From positions 1 through 64,000 of the forward strand of contig NZ_BMHK01000014.1 of NCBI RefSeq assembly GCF_014640675.1: a DNA stretch of 64,000 bases, read 5' to 3'. Below are positions 37,252 to 46,382 of the stretch, one piece after another. The notes under the pieces were generated by a model, which was not told the origin of the DNA, did no database searches, and saw only the letters and a list, made by a program, of their open reading frames with translations. This stretch comes from Novosphingobium endophyticum. Lineage in GTDB: Bacteria > Pseudomonadota > Alphaproteobacteria > Sphingomonadales > Sphingomonadaceae. The position numbers were made by a program, and so were the translations under genes. The first letter of the stretch is position 1. Each line of letters starts with the position of its first letter.

Positions 37252-38758
37252 GTCGCAGCCTTTCGACGATGACGAGTACGGAAATGGTCGTCCGGGGGGG
37301 CTGGTAGCGAAGCAATCGGCCGGGGACAACGCCGCGCCGCTGACCATCAGCGAGATTTCGGCGCTGCTCAAGCGCACCGTCGAGGACCGCTTCGGCTTCG
37401 TGCGTCTGCGCGGCGAGCTTTCGGGCGTCAAGCGCGCCGCCTCCGGCCACCTCTACTGCGCGCTCAAGGACGAGAAGGCGGTAATCGACGGCGTCATGTG
37501 GCGCGGCGGTGCCCAGCGGCTCGGCTTCCGGCCCGAGGACGGGCTGGAAGTGGTCGTTTCGGGCAAGCTGACGACTTATCCCGGCCGTTCGAAGTACCAG
37601 ATCGTCATCGAGACGATGGAGATCGCGGGCGAGGGCGCGCTGCTCGCGCTGCTCGAAAAGCTGCGCGCGCGCCTCGCCGCCGAGGGCCTCTTTGCGCCCG
37701 AGCGCAAGCGGCCGCTGCCCTTCCTGCCGCAAGTCATCGGCGTCGTGACGTCACCCACCGGCGCGGTGATCCGCGACATTCTCCACCGCCTCGCGGACCG
37801 TTTCCCGAGCCATGTGCTGGTCTGGCCGGTTCTGGTGCAAGGCGAGGGAGCCGCGCAGCAGGTTGCCGATGCCATACGCGGATTCTCCCGGATGCGGGCC
37901 GATGGACCAGTGCCGCGCCCCGACCTTGTGATCGTCGCGCGCGGCGGCGGTTCGATCGAAGACCTCTGGGCCTTCAACGAGGAGGCGGTCGTGCGCGCGG
38001 TCGCCGAGTGTGCGATCCCGGTGATCTCGGCGGTCGGGCACGAGACCGACACGACGCTGTGCGACCATGCCGCCGACCGCCGCGCGCCCACGCCCACCGC
38101 CGCCGCCGAAATCGCGGTGCCGGTGCGCGCCGAACTCATGGCGACGCTCGACGAACTGGCCTTGCGCAAGCGCCGCTGCGCGCTGCGCCCGGTCACGCTC
38201 GGGCGCGAGCGGCTGGAGGCACGGGTGCAGCGTCTTCCGAAGCCGGAAGCAATCCTCGCCGCCAAGGCCCAGAAACTCGACGAGCTTTCCGAACGCCTGC
38301 GCAGGGGGTTGCAGGACCGCGCCGCCATCGCCGAAAAGCGCCTCAACGCGGTAGGAAGGCCGCTGCCGCTCCTGCGCCACCGCGCGCAGGCCTGCGGCGA
38401 ACGTCTGGCGCGTGCCGGCCTGACGCCGCCCTTGCTGACCCGCCGCTGGGCGCTCGCGCGCGACGCCTTCGCGCCGGTCGCCCGCGTGCTGCCCCAGCTC
38501 GACCCGCGCCTGCCGCTGCAGCGCGGCTATGCGCTGGTAAAGGCGAGCGATGGACGGGCGCTGACCAGCCGCGAACAGGCCGCGCGCGAACAGGCGCTGG
38601 TTCTGGAATTCCGCGACGGGGAGCTGCCGGTCACGGCAGGTTCAGGCGATCCGGCGTCTACTGCGCCCACGCCTTCGCCTCGCCCGCCCGCCCGCAAACC
38701 CTCCGCCAGACCGGCGCCGCGGGGATCAGGGGAGCCGAAGCAGGGCGATTTGTTTTGA
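37250..38758 (+). CDS. xseA: exodeoxyribonuclease VII large subunit
   Basis: A 502-residue XseA: OB-fold ([24 protein letters not shown]), catalytic region ([67 protein letters not shown]), then a long coiled coil and a disordered P/A/S-rich tail ending KQGDLF. Degrades single-stranded DNA with XseB. ATG at 37250 is preceded by AGAAGGA. The frame stays open to 37127 but that part is antisense to purD. Confidence 0.95.
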   Translation: MSQPFDDDEYGNGRPGGLVAKQSAGDNAAPLTISEISALLKRTVEDRFGFVRLRGELSGVKRAASGHLYCALKDEKAVIDGVMWRGGAQRLGFRPEDGLEVVVSGKLTTYPGRSKYQIVIETMEIAGEGALLALLEKLRARLAAEGLFAPERKRPLPFLPQVIGVVTSPTGAVIRDILHRLADRFPSHVLVWPVLVQGEGAAQQVADAIRGFSRMRADGPVPRPDLVIVARGGGSIEDLWAFNEEAVVRAVAECAIPVISAVGHETDTTLCDHAADRRAPTPTAAAEIAVPVRAELMATLDELALRKRRCALRPVTLGRERLEARVQRLPKPEAILAAKAQKLDELSERLRRGLQDRAAIAEKRLNAVGRPLPLLRHRAQACGERLARAGLTPPLLTRRWALARDAFAPVARVLPQLDPRLPLQRGYALVKASDGRALTSREQAAREQALVLEFRDGELPVTAGSGDPASTAPTPSPRPPARKPSARPAPRGSGEPKQGDLF

Positions 38759-38785
38759 ACCTCGCGCTCTGCTAGAAATGTGCTC

Positions 38786-38989
38786 ATGTTGATGTCCTCC
38801 GCCGACCGTCCCGCCACGCTCAGTTACGGCCCCAACGGGTTTCGTATGATCAGTTCCGGCCACTTCGTGGTCTGCGCCGTCACAGGCGAGAGAATCGCTC
38901 TCGAGGCGCTGCGCTACTGGAGCGTCGAGCGTCAGGAACCCTATGCCACTGCGGAAATCGCCACCCGGCGCCTGCTCGGGAAGGCATGA
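38786..38989 (+). CDS. DUF2093 protein
   Basis: A 67-residue protein with the DUF2093 core GFRMISSGHFVVCAVTGERIALEALRYWSVERQEPYAT. Function unknown; it frequently sits beside xseA in alphaproteobacteria. Start is ATG at 38786 or 38792. Overlaps the M23 gene by 4 bp. Confidence 0.85.
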   Translation: MLMSSADRPATLSYGPNGFRMISSGHFVVCAVTGERIALEALRYWSVERQEPYATAEIATRRLLGKA

Positions 38990-39921
38990 AGGGACGCAAT
39001 ACCCGCCTCGCACTGCTGAAGATCGGCGGGATCGCCGCGGTCCTGACGCTGTTCGCCGTCGGCCGCTGGCTGATCGGCCCGGGCGCTGCATCAGCGGAGG
39101 AACAACCGCGTAGCGCGGCGATGGCGCAGGCTTCCACCGCCGGACCGCCGCCCGAGCGGCCGGCCAAGCTCACTTTCAGCGGTGAGCTGACGCAAGGCGG
39201 CTGGATTCGCGGCGTGGCGCCGCTCGGCACGGCGCAGCTCATGCTCGACGATCAGGTCGTGGAAATTTCCGCCGAAGGCGACTGGTTTGCCGCCTTTGAC
39301 CGCGACGCAAAGCCCGCCGAGACGCTGCGGGCGACACTGGCGGACGGCCGTTCGCTGACGCAGCGGCTGACGGTCAGCCCGCGCGCCTGGCACATCGAGC
39401 ATGTCAACATCGCGCGGCGGGCCGGCGGGCCGAGCGAGGCGTTCATGAAGCTGCGCCAGCCGGAGCTGGAACGCATCAATGCGGCGCGCGCGCTGCGGAC
39501 CGGTGCGCAAGGCTGGCGGCAGCAGTTCATCTGGCCCGTTCGGGGGCGCATTTCCGGCCGTTTCGGATCGCAGCGGATCTATCGGGGCGAGCCGGGCAGC
39601 TATCATTCGGGAATCGACATCACGACCGGCAAGAGCGGCACGCCCTTCGTCGCGCCCGCTGATGGCGTGGTCATCCTCGCGGCGGAAAATCCCTTCACGC
39701 TGGAAGGCAATCTGCTGATGATCGACCACGGCATGGGCCTCAACAGCGCGTTCCTGCACTGCTCCGAGACCCTCGTGAAGGAAGGCCAGCATGTGAAGCA
39801 GGGGCAGGTCATCGGCAGGATCGGCATGACCGGCCGCGCAACGGGGCCGCACCTGCACTGGAGCATCAAGTGGGCGTCCGCCCGGCTCGATCCGCTGCTG
39901 TTCACCGGACCTATGGACTGA
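38986..39921 (+). CDS. M23-family metallopeptidase (cell-wall endopeptidase)
   Basis: A 311-residue protein with an N-terminal membrane anchor, a beta-rich middle and a LytM domain (about 185-305). Zinc ligands are visible in SYHSGIDITTG (H-x3-D) and PHLHWSIKWA (H-x-H). This active-site set is complete, so it should cleave peptidoglycan cross-links rather than serve only as an activator. Translationally coupled to DUF2093. Confidence 0.92.
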   Translation: MKGRNTRLALLKIGGIAAVLTLFAVGRWLIGPGAASAEEQPRSAAMAQASTAGPPPERPAKLTFSGELTQGGWIRGVAPLGTAQLMLDDQVVEISAEGDWFAAFDRDAKPAETLRATLADGRSLTQRLTVSPRAWHIEHVNIARRAGGPSEAFMKLRQPELERINAARALRTGAQGWRQQFIWPVRGRISGRFGSQRIYRGEPGSYHSGIDITTGKSGTPFVAPADGVVILAAENPFTLEGNLLMIDHGMGLNSAFLHCSETLVKEGQHVKQGQVIGRIGMTGRATGPHLHWSIKWASARLDPLLFTGPMD

Positions 39922-39969
39922 TACGCCGCAAGCCCTTGCGGCGCGGGTGCGATCGACTATTCAGCCCTT

Positions 39970-40956
39970 GTGCGCCGCAGCATCGCCCTTGCCTTCCTGA
40001 CCCTGCTCGTCGGTCTGACCTGGGCGCGTTCGCCGGAACCCGCGCGCGATCGCGGGCAGTCGTTCGCGTATGTCCCCCTCGCTGTCCCGCCGTGGGCGGA
40101 TGCGGAATACCATCTCGGCGCGTTCAGCCTCGACGGCGCGTGGCAGATGGCAAGCCGCTCCTACGGCTTCGGCAGCTATTCCGCGCTGCTCGCGATGCCC
40201 GACAGAACGCTGCTCGCGCTGAGCGATAACGGCACCTATCTTCGCTTCACGCCGCCCGGCGCGGAGCGCGGCCGCTTCGAGACCGGCGAAATCAAGGTCG
40301 GCAAATTCAGGAGCAAGGAACAGCGCGACATCGAATCGGCGGCACGCGACCCACGGACCGGACAGCTCTGGCTGGGCCTGGAGGGCTCGAACGCGGTCAT
40401 CCGTCTCGCGCCCGGCCTTGATGTGCTGGGCAAGGCTCGTCCGCGCGCGATCTCGCGGTGGGGGAGCAATTCCGGGGCCGAGGCGATGGCGCGGCTTGCC
40501 GATGGCCGCTTCGTCCTGCTGCGCGAAGCCGCCGATGACTGGCTCGCGAAATGGCGCCACGACGCTGTGGTATTCGAAGGCGATCCGACGGCGGGCGCGA
40601 AATCGTGGCATTTCGTTTTCGACGGGCCGGCCGGTTTCAGCCCGACCGACATGACGCAAATGCCCGATGGCCGGCTGCTGATTCTGATGCGGCGGCTGGT
40701 CTGGCCGATGCCGCAGCGCTTCGCAGGGCGCCTCGTCCTTGCTGACCCCGCGGACATTCGTCCGGGCAAGGTCTGGAAGGCGCGTGAGGTCGCCCGCATC
40801 GCCTCGAGCCTGCCGGTGGACAACTTCGAGGGGTTGGCCGTCGTGCCCTCCCGCGACGGTCGCCTGACCGTCTGGATCATCTCGGACGACAACTTTTCCA
40901 GGCTGCAGCGGACCGTTCTCTGGAAACTCTCGGTCGATCCGCGCCGGCTTCGCTGA
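39970..40956 (+). CDS. secreted esterase-like-activity-of-phytase domain protein
   Basis: A 328-residue protein with a signal peptide (SIALAFLTLLVGLTWA) and a beta-propeller of the phytase-like esterase family: LALSDNGTYLRF, DIESAARDPRTGQLWLGLEG, GSNSGAEAMARLADGRFVLLRE, DNFEGLAVV and WIISDDNFS. Enzymatic role not proven. GTG at 39970 is the likely start. It ends before a bidirectional terminator. Confidence 0.85.
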   Translation: MRRSIALAFLTLLVGLTWARSPEPARDRGQSFAYVPLAVPPWADAEYHLGAFSLDGAWQMASRSYGFGSYSALLAMPDRTLLALSDNGTYLRFTPPGAERGRFETGEIKVGKFRSKEQRDIESAARDPRTGQLWLGLEGSNAVIRLAPGLDVLGKARPRAISRWGSNSGAEAMARLADGRFVLLREAADDWLAKWRHDAVVFEGDPTAGAKSWHFVFDGPAGFSPTDMTQMPDGRLLILMRRLVWPMPQRFAGRLVLADPADIRPGKVWKAREVARIASSLPVDNFEGLAVVPSRDGRLTVWIISDDNFSRLQRTVLWKLSVDPRRLR

Positions 40957-40982
40957 TCCGCCCCGGGGATCCCCGGCACGCG

Positions 40983-41017
40983 AAAAGGCGCGCGGGGACA
41001 GCCCCGCACGCCTTTTT
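40983..41017. terminator. bidirectional terminator between esterase-like gene and rpmB
   Basis: AAAAGGCGCGCGGGG-ACAG-CCCCGCACGCCTTTTT forms a long stem (one internal mismatch) with A and T runs on either side, suiting the convergent genes. Confidence 0.85.
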
Positions 41018-41058
41018 GGAAACCGAATGCCCCCATGCTCCCCGAAGGGAGCGGAAGA

Positions 41059-41343
41059 TCAGGCGGCCTGCTGCTTCTTGAGTTCGCGCTTTACCTTGAC
41101 GGCGCGCGGGCTGAGCTTGGCGTCAGCGGTCTTGAGAAGCCAGTTGTCGAGGCCACCATTGTGCTCGACCGAACGCAGGCCATGCGTCGAGACGCGGAAC
41201 TTGAAGCTGCGCTCAAGCCCGTCCGACATCAACGTGACGTTCTGGAGGTTGGGCAGGAAGACGCGCTTGGTCTTGTTGTTGGCGTGGCTGACGTTGCAGC
41301 CAACCTGGCGGCCCTTGCCGGTCAGTTCGCAGATGCGGGACAT
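41059..41343 (-). CDS. rpmB: 50S ribosomal protein L28
   Basis: A 94-residue L28: [27 protein letters not shown] and [19 protein letters not shown] are conserved. The frame continues upstream but the ATG at 41343 is the universal start. Single gene, terminated at 40983-41017. Confidence 0.96.
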   Translation of the reverse strand: MSRICELTGKGRQVGCNVSHANNKTKRVFLPNLQNVTLMSDGLERSFKFRVSTHGLRSVEHNGGLDNWLLKTADAKLSPRAVKVKRELKKQQAA

Positions 41344-41455
41344 GTCTACTCTCGCTCGAAAAATCTGTGCCGTTGGTACGGGAAGGCGCGCCCTTACCGA
41401 CTCACCCACGGAAGGTCAAGTTGCGCGGCGGATTTTGGCAGGCTAGCGCGTTGTC

Positions 41456-41911
41456 ATGACTCGCTGGCCGCTCCCCGAATACATGCGTCTCGCCCTGGCG
41501 CAAGCCCGCAAGGCTGCCGAATCGGGCGAAGTGCCGATCGGCGCGGTGGTCGTGAAGGATGGCGAGGTGATCGCGGCTGGCCGCAATGCCCCGCGCGAGC
41601 GGCACGATCCCACCAGCCACGCGGAAATGGAGGCGATTCGCACCGCCGCGCGCATTCTCGGCAACGAACGCCTCGAAGGCTGCGAGCTGTGGGTGACGCT
41701 GGAACCCTGCGCGATGTGCGCCGGGGCGATCGTCCATGCCCGGATCGCGCGGCTTTATTACGGTGCCTCCGATCCCAAGGGCGGAGCCGTCGAACACGGC
41801 GCGCGCGTATTCGAGCAGGAGCAGTGCCTGCACCGCCCGGAGGTCTATCCGGGCATCGGCGAAGCCGAATCGGCGGACCTGCTGCGAAAGTTCTTCCGCG
41901 AACGGAGGTGA
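41456..41911 (+). CDS. tadA: tRNA(adenine-34) deaminase
   Basis: A 151-residue deaminase that makes inosine at the wobble position of tRNA-Arg(ACG). The zinc site HAEMEAI and PCAMCAGAIVHARI are complete, as is the C-terminal helix LLRKFFRERR. ATG at 41456. Confidence 0.94.
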   Translation: MTRWPLPEYMRLALAQARKAAESGEVPIGAVVVKDGEVIAAGRNAPRERHDPTSHAEMEAIRTAARILGNERLEGCELWVTLEPCAMCAGAIVHARIARLYYGASDPKGGAVEHGARVFEQEQCLHRPEVYPGIGEAESADLLRKFFRERR

Positions 41912-41928
41912 GATCGACCTTGCCGGGC

Positions 41929-42621
41929 CTATAGTCCCCGCCAGATCTTCAGATTCGCCGAATCAGCCGCCCCGAACCGCCATTTGTCGCAGGCCCTGGG
42001 CATGAAGTCCTTGCCGTAGCACAGCCGCACCTCGCGCAGCCAACCGGTGCGGCTCAGTTCGACACCAACGTAATCTGCCATCCAGTCGGGATTGAGCGCC
42101 ACGAAGGCCTTGCGCAGATCCCCCACGGTGAGGTCGTCCTGCCGCGACAGGCGATCGGCGTCGGGCCAGCGGATCGAGCGCCAGAGAATCGCGCTGGCAT
42201 TGAAGTAGGTCTCCGGCTTCTTCGTCATGCATGTCCCGTGCTTGGCCCATTCGTGCGCCAGCAGGCGGGCGGAGGGGGTCATGCACAAATGGCGGCGCAG
42301 GAGATCGGGGGAAGGCGCCGAACCGCTCCCGCACCATTGCGGAGGAGGGCCGAACCTCGCCTCGGGCCAGAGACCATGCAGGATGAAGCCGAAGCGTCCG
42401 TGGCGGCGCGAACATTGCATCGAGGATCTCTCGCCGCTCACCTTGCAGTAGTCCGGCGACCAGCTTGCCGCGAGCGTGTAGCCTGCAATCGCCACGCGGC
42501 GCGACGGCCCGTCCGGCGTTTCGGGGGGAACAGCCTCGATGGTGCGCGGCACGCTGCACTGGTAGGCCTGCGCCAGCGCGGGGGCGGGCAGGAGCGCCAG
42601 AGCGGCGAACAGCGCCCTCAC
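41929..42621 (-). CDS. ribonuclease T2-family enzyme
   Basis: A 230-residue secreted RNase with a signal peptide (LFAALALLPAPALAQ). The two catalytic segments FILHGLWPE and HEWAKHGTC have the active-site His, Glu, Lys and His. Cysteines fit the disulfides of the family. Probably periplasmic RNA turnover. Its start overlaps nadC by 4 bp, an unexpected operon partner. Confidence 0.92.
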   Translation of the reverse strand: MRALFAALALLPAPALAQAYQCSVPRTIEAVPPETPDGPSRRVAIAGYTLAASWSPDYCKVSGERSSMQCSRRHGRFGFILHGLWPEARFGPPPQWCGSGSAPSPDLLRRHLCMTPSARLLAHEWAKHGTCMTKKPETYFNASAILWRSIRWPDADRLSRQDDLTVGDLRKAFVALNPDWMADYVGVELSRTGWLREVRLCYGKDFMPRACDKWRFGAADSANLKIWRGL

Positions 42622-43478
42622 AGCGGCGTGAAGTCGAGGCCGATGTCGGCGGCGGGCGCGCTCTGGGTGAGGCGGCCGACCGAGACGTAAGTGACGCCGG
42701 AAGCCGCAATCGCGCCGATGGTCTTGAGATTGACGCCGCCCGAAGCCTCGGTAGGCACCCGGCCCGCCACGATCGCCACGGCCTCGCGCAGCATGTCCGG
42801 CCCCATGTTGTCGAGCAGGAGATGATGCGCGCCGGCATCAAGGGCCGGTTCGATCTGCTCCAGGTGGTCGACCTCGCAGATGATCCGCGCGACCCCCGCT
42901 TCCCTGGCGCGCGCGACGGCGGGGCCGACACCGCCGGCGACGAGGACGTGATTGTCCTTGATCATCGCCGCGTCCCACAGGCCCATCCGGTGATTCATCG
43001 CGCCGCCCATGCGCGTGGCGTACTTTTCGAGGTGACGCAGGCCCGGAATGGTCTTGCGGGTATCGAGCAGCGTCGCGTGCCCGCCCATCGCATCGACATA
43101 TTCGCGCGTCATCGTGGCGATACCCGAGAGGTGCTGGGCCGTATTGAGCGCCGAGCGCTCGGCCGTCAGCATGGCGCGGGCATTGCCGGTCAGGCGCATC
43201 AGGTCCGCGCCGGGCGAAACACGCGCGCCTTCCTCGACCAGGATCTTGATCTCCATCGCCGGATCGAGCTTGCGGAAGAAGGCGGCGGCGATCGGCAATC
43301 CGGCGACAGTGATGGCATCGCGCGAATCCATCACGCCGGAAAACCGGGCTTCGGCCTCGATCACGCTCTCGGAGGTGACGTCATGCCCGCCACCGGGCAG
43401 GCCGACGCCGAGGTCTTCGGCAAGCGTGGCGGCAATGAAGGCGTCAAGGTCGAAACCGGGAATGCTGAAGGTGTTCAT
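42618..43478 (-). CDS. nadC: nicotinate-nucleotide pyrophosphorylase (carboxylating)
   Basis: A 286-residue quinolinate phosphoribosyltransferase of NAD synthesis: TAERSALNTAQHLSGIAT, LLDTRKTIPGLRHLEKYA, KDNHVLVAGG and LEVD-type strand ICEVDHLEQ, with EASGGVNLKTIGAIAASGV. The family call is clear. nadA and nadB are not nearby. Confidence 0.95.
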   Translation of the reverse strand: MNTFSIPGFDLDAFIAATLAEDLGVGLPGGGHDVTSESVIEAEARFSGVMDSRDAITVAGLPIAAAFFRKLDPAMEIKILVEEGARVSPGADLMRLTGNARAMLTAERSALNTAQHLSGIATMTREYVDAMGGHATLLDTRKTIPGLRHLEKYATRMGGAMNHRMGLWDAAMIKDNHVLVAGGVGPAVARAREAGVARIICEVDHLEQIEPALDAGAHHLLLDNMGPDMLREAVAIVAGRVPTEASGGVNLKTIGAIAASGVTYVSVGRLTQSAPAADIGLDFTPL

Positions 43479-43523
43479 GCCCGCGTCTTTTGCGCGTTCC
43501 CATCAGGATGTCGAGAGCAGGGC

Positions 43524-43549
43524 GTCATCCCGGCGCAGGCCGGGATGAC
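43524..43549. repeat. 26-bp palindrome (REP-like) upstream of nadC
   Basis: GTCATCCCGGC-GCAG-GCCGGGATGAC, a perfect 11-bp inverted repeat. Palindromes with this GTCATCCC sequence are spread as repetitive extragenic elements in many proteobacteria. It lies between nadC and the LytTR gene and could limit read-through on either strand. Confidence 0.7.
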
Positions 43550-43568
43550 GGGGTCGAGGTACAGACGT

Positions 43569-44366
43569 TCAATGCACGAAGCGCGCGATCACGTCCCGGT
43601 ACGATCGGCTCACCTTCACCTGCGCGCCCGAATCCAGCACCAGGAAGCATTCGCCATTGGTATGTGGCTTCACCTGCCGGACCTGGTTGAGGTTGACGAT
43701 TGTGGAGCGGTGGACGCGCTGGAACACGCGCGGATCGAGTCGGCGCTCGAGGTCCTTCATCGTCTCGCGCAGGATCAGCGAATTGTCGGCCGTGCGGATG
43801 CACATATAGTCGCCGGCCGCCTCGATATGTTCGATCGAATCGACGTCGATGCGGAAGATCTGCCCGCGATCCTTGATGTTGATGAGCTTTTCGTAGCGGT
43901 CGGCGCCGGGATCGGTTTCCTCGGGCATCGCCTCGATGGCATCGGGAGCAACCTCGGCGAGCACGTTCTTGAGCTTTTCCGCCTCATCGGCCGAACGTTT
44001 CTCGGTGAGGCGCTGGCGCACGCGGGCGAGCGTGTCGTCGAGCTTGTTCTCGTCGACCGGCTTCATCAGATAGTTCACCGCATTGGCCTCGAAGGCGCGC
44101 ACGGCGTGTTCCTGATAGGCGGTGACGAAAACGAAAAGCGGCGGCTCGATCTCCATCACGCCCTTGACGACGGAAAAGCCGTCGAAGCCGGGCATCTGGA
44201 TGTCGAGGAAGACGAGATCGGGCTTTTCGGTCTTGATCTTGCGGATCGCCTCACGCCCGTTGGCACAGGTGTCTATGATCTCGACGTCAGGGTATTTCTC
44301 CAGCCGCAGCTGAAGGCCCTGGATCGCGAGTTTCTCGTCATCGACGAGGATGGTGCGGATGGTCAT
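43569..44366 (-). CDS. LytTR response regulator
   Basis: A 265-residue regulator: CheY-like receiver (ILVDDEKLAIQGL, phospho-acceptor in DLVFLDIQMPGFD, VTAYQEHAVRAFEANAVNYLMKP) and a C-terminal LytTR DNA-binding domain (DRYEKLINIKDRG, AAGDYMCIRTADNS, FQRVHRSTIVNLNQV). The start ATG at 44366 gives MTIRTILVDDE. Partner of the kinase gene 47 bp upstream. Confidence 0.93.
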   Translation of the reverse strand: MTIRTILVDDEKLAIQGLQLRLEKYPDVEIIDTCANGREAIRKIKTEKPDLVFLDIQMPGFDGFSVVKGVMEIEPPLFVFVTAYQEHAVRAFEANAVNYLMKPVDENKLDDTLARVRQRLTEKRSADEAEKLKNVLAEVAPDAIEAMPEETDPGADRYEKLINIKDRGQIFRIDVDSIEHIEAAGDYMCIRTADNSLILRETMKDLERRLDPRVFQRVHRSTIVNLNQVRQVKPHTNGECFLVLDSGAQVKVSRSYRDVIARFVH

Positions 44367-44413
44367 ATTGGTCAGTTCTCCGGACCGGCAAACGCACGTG
44401 GTCCTCAATTGTT

Positions 44414-45577
44414 TCATCTTGCGGCGATTGCCGCAAGTCTTGGAGCGTCCAATGCGTCCTCGATCGCTTCCTGGCGCTCGGCCGGAAGCTCGATCAGAAC
44501 GGCGAAGCCGCCCTCGATCGGTTCGAGAGTCTCGAAACGATGCTGGTCGCCATAAGCCTGCGACAGACGATCACGGATGTTCGAAAGGCCGACGCCCGTG
44601 GAAACGGGCTCTCCTCCATCGTAAGTCATGCCTGAAAGTCTGTTGTTGGTCGTGGGGCTTTGCAAGCCGGGGCCCGTATCCGAAACGGTGATACGAAGCG
44701 TGGACCCGACGAGTTGCGTCGAGACGGTGATTTCCGCCCCGCTTTCCTGCGGGGTAACCGCGTATTTCACGGCATTTTCGACCAGCGGCTGCAGCAGCAG
44801 CGAAGGCAGCAGGCAGCTCTCGCTCGCCGGATCGATATGGAATTTCGTACGCAGGCGTTCCTCGAAACGCATGCGTTCGATGTCGAGGTAGAGCTTGAGC
44901 GTCTCCACTTCCTGCGCGACGGTTACCCGCGCCGAGGGCTTGTTGACGAGCGTATAGCGCAGGAACGAGGAAAGCCGCGAGAGCATGGCATTGGCCGGCT
45001 CGGTCTGCTTGAGCAGCACCAGCGTGGAGATCGAATTGAGCGTGTTGAACAGAAAATGCGGGTTGAGCTGATAACGCAGCATCGCCAGCTGCGCCTGCGC
45101 CGCCTGGTTCTCGAGCCTGATGAGCTGGTCGCTCTGTTCCTCGATCTGGAGGTAGAAGTTGATCGCATAGTAGAGCGCGGACCATGCGCCCAGCAGCGTC
45201 GCATCAAGATAGAACACGCCGAGGAACAGCTGCGTGAAACTCGCATCGCCGTCGGTGCGGTAGAGCGAAATCACCCAAGCATCGATGAAAGCGTGAAGCC
45301 CCACCGCCAGAGGGAGAATCAGCGCGGTCACGCCCCAGGTCACAATCGGGCGCTTGGTGATGAGCGTCCGGTAGACCACCGAAAGCACGAGCGAAATGGA
45401 AAAGCCGGTGATCGTCGCGATCACCACCAGCACGAGGTTGGACAGCGGCTGGTTGTTGGCGATCGCCGACATCGTTCGCAGCAGCATCGCGCCGGCCCAG
45501 CCGACGATCTGCAGGCGCCAGAACGCCTTGTCCTTGTCGGCGAAGAACGGGATCGGCTGGATCTGCAGGACGCTCAT
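44414..45577 (-). CDS. LytS-type sensor histidine kinase
   Basis: A 387-residue kinase with four to five N-terminal transmembrane helices, a short coiled coil, the His_kinase phospho-acceptor region (LRYQLNPHFLFNTLNSIS) and an ATPase domain (LLLQPLVENAVKYAV, DTGPGL, GVGLSNIRDRL). No extracellular sensor domain, so the signal is probably within the membrane. Forms an operon with the LytTR regulator. Confidence 0.92.
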   Translation of the reverse strand: MSVLQIQPIPFFADKDKAFWRLQIVGWAGAMLLRTMSAIANNQPLSNLVLVVIATITGFSISLVLSVVYRTLITKRPIVTWGVTALILPLAVGLHAFIDAWVISLYRTDGDASFTQLFLGVFYLDATLLGAWSALYYAINFYLQIEEQSDQLIRLENQAAQAQLAMLRYQLNPHFLFNTLNSISTLVLLKQTEPANAMLSRLSSFLRYTLVNKPSARVTVAQEVETLKLYLDIERMRFEERLRTKFHIDPASESCLLPSLLLQPLVENAVKYAVTPQESGAEITVSTQLVGSTLRITVSDTGPGLQSPTTNNRLSGMTYDGGEPVSTGVGLSNIRDRLSQAYGDQHRFETLEPIEGGFAVLIELPAERQEAIEDALDAPRLAAIAAR

Positions 45578-45630
45578 GGCTCAGTATCTAGCCCAGATCG
45601 GCGCAAAGCAGAACATTGCGCCGCTCTTAA

Positions 45631-46329
45631 TCAACTCCCTCGTGCATCCTCGACAGCCTGCGCGAGCTGATCGAGGCCAACGGCGCCGGCGATCAGCCTT
45701 TCGCCCGCCACCCAGCTTGGCGTGCCGCCGAAGCCGAGGTTCTGGGCCATCTCGTAATTGCGATTGATCTCCGCCTCGACGGCGTCGCTCGCGGCGGTCT
45801 CGCGGGCACGTTCCAAGTCGAGCCCGACCGACTTCGCCACTGCCTCTATCGTCTGCGGATCGACCTGACCGGCAGCGAACATGGCATCGTGGAACGCGGC
45901 GAACTTGCCCTGTTCGGCGGCCGCGAGCGCCATTTTCGCCGCCTCGGCGCTGTGCGGACTGATGATCGGCAATTCGCGGATGACGATGCGCAGATCGGGA
46001 TTGCTCCTCGCCAGTTCGTTCACGTGGGGCAGGCTCTGGCGGCAATAGCCGCAGGCATAGTCGCTGAACTCGACGAGCGTGACCTTGCCGTCGGGGTTGC
46101 CGAGCACGGCGCCGGGGAAGGGTGCCTCGACCGATTGCCGCACACCGGCGAGCTGCTGGCTGTTCTGCCGGTTCTGGAGGTTCTCCATCGCCTGGGGCAG
46201 GATTTCGGGATGCTCGAGAATATAGTCGTGAACCACGCTTTCGATTGCGGCGCGCCCGCCGAACCAGCCCCCGACCCCCACCAGCGCGATGCATCCCGCC
46301 GCCAGCGCAAACTTCAAACCACTTCCCAT
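45631..46329 (-). CDS. DsbA-family thiol:disulfide oxidoreductase
   Basis: A 232-residue protein with an N-terminal membrane anchor, a DsbA/BdbD-like fold and the active site DYACGYCRQSLP. The cis-Pro segment is GGTPSWVAGERL. The preceding helix (YILEHPEILPQAM) is typical of the DsbA_2-type copper-sensitivity/ScsC-like group. Likely forms or isomerises disulfides in the periplasm. Confidence 0.88.
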   Translation of the reverse strand: MGSGLKFALAAGCIALVGVGGWFGGRAAIESVVHDYILEHPEILPQAMENLQNRQNSQQLAGVRQSVEAPFPGAVLGNPDGKVTLVEFSDYACGYCRQSLPHVNELARSNPDLRIVIRELPIISPHSAEAAKMALAAAEQGKFAAFHDAMFAAGQVDPQTIEAVAKSVGLDLERARETAASDAVEAEINRNYEMAQNLGFGGTPSWVAGERLIAGAVGLDQLAQAVEDARGS

Positions 46330-46382
46330 TCGTGAGTTCCTGCCTACGTACCGCGGTCCATCCCCGGCCTGTCGTTGCGTTC

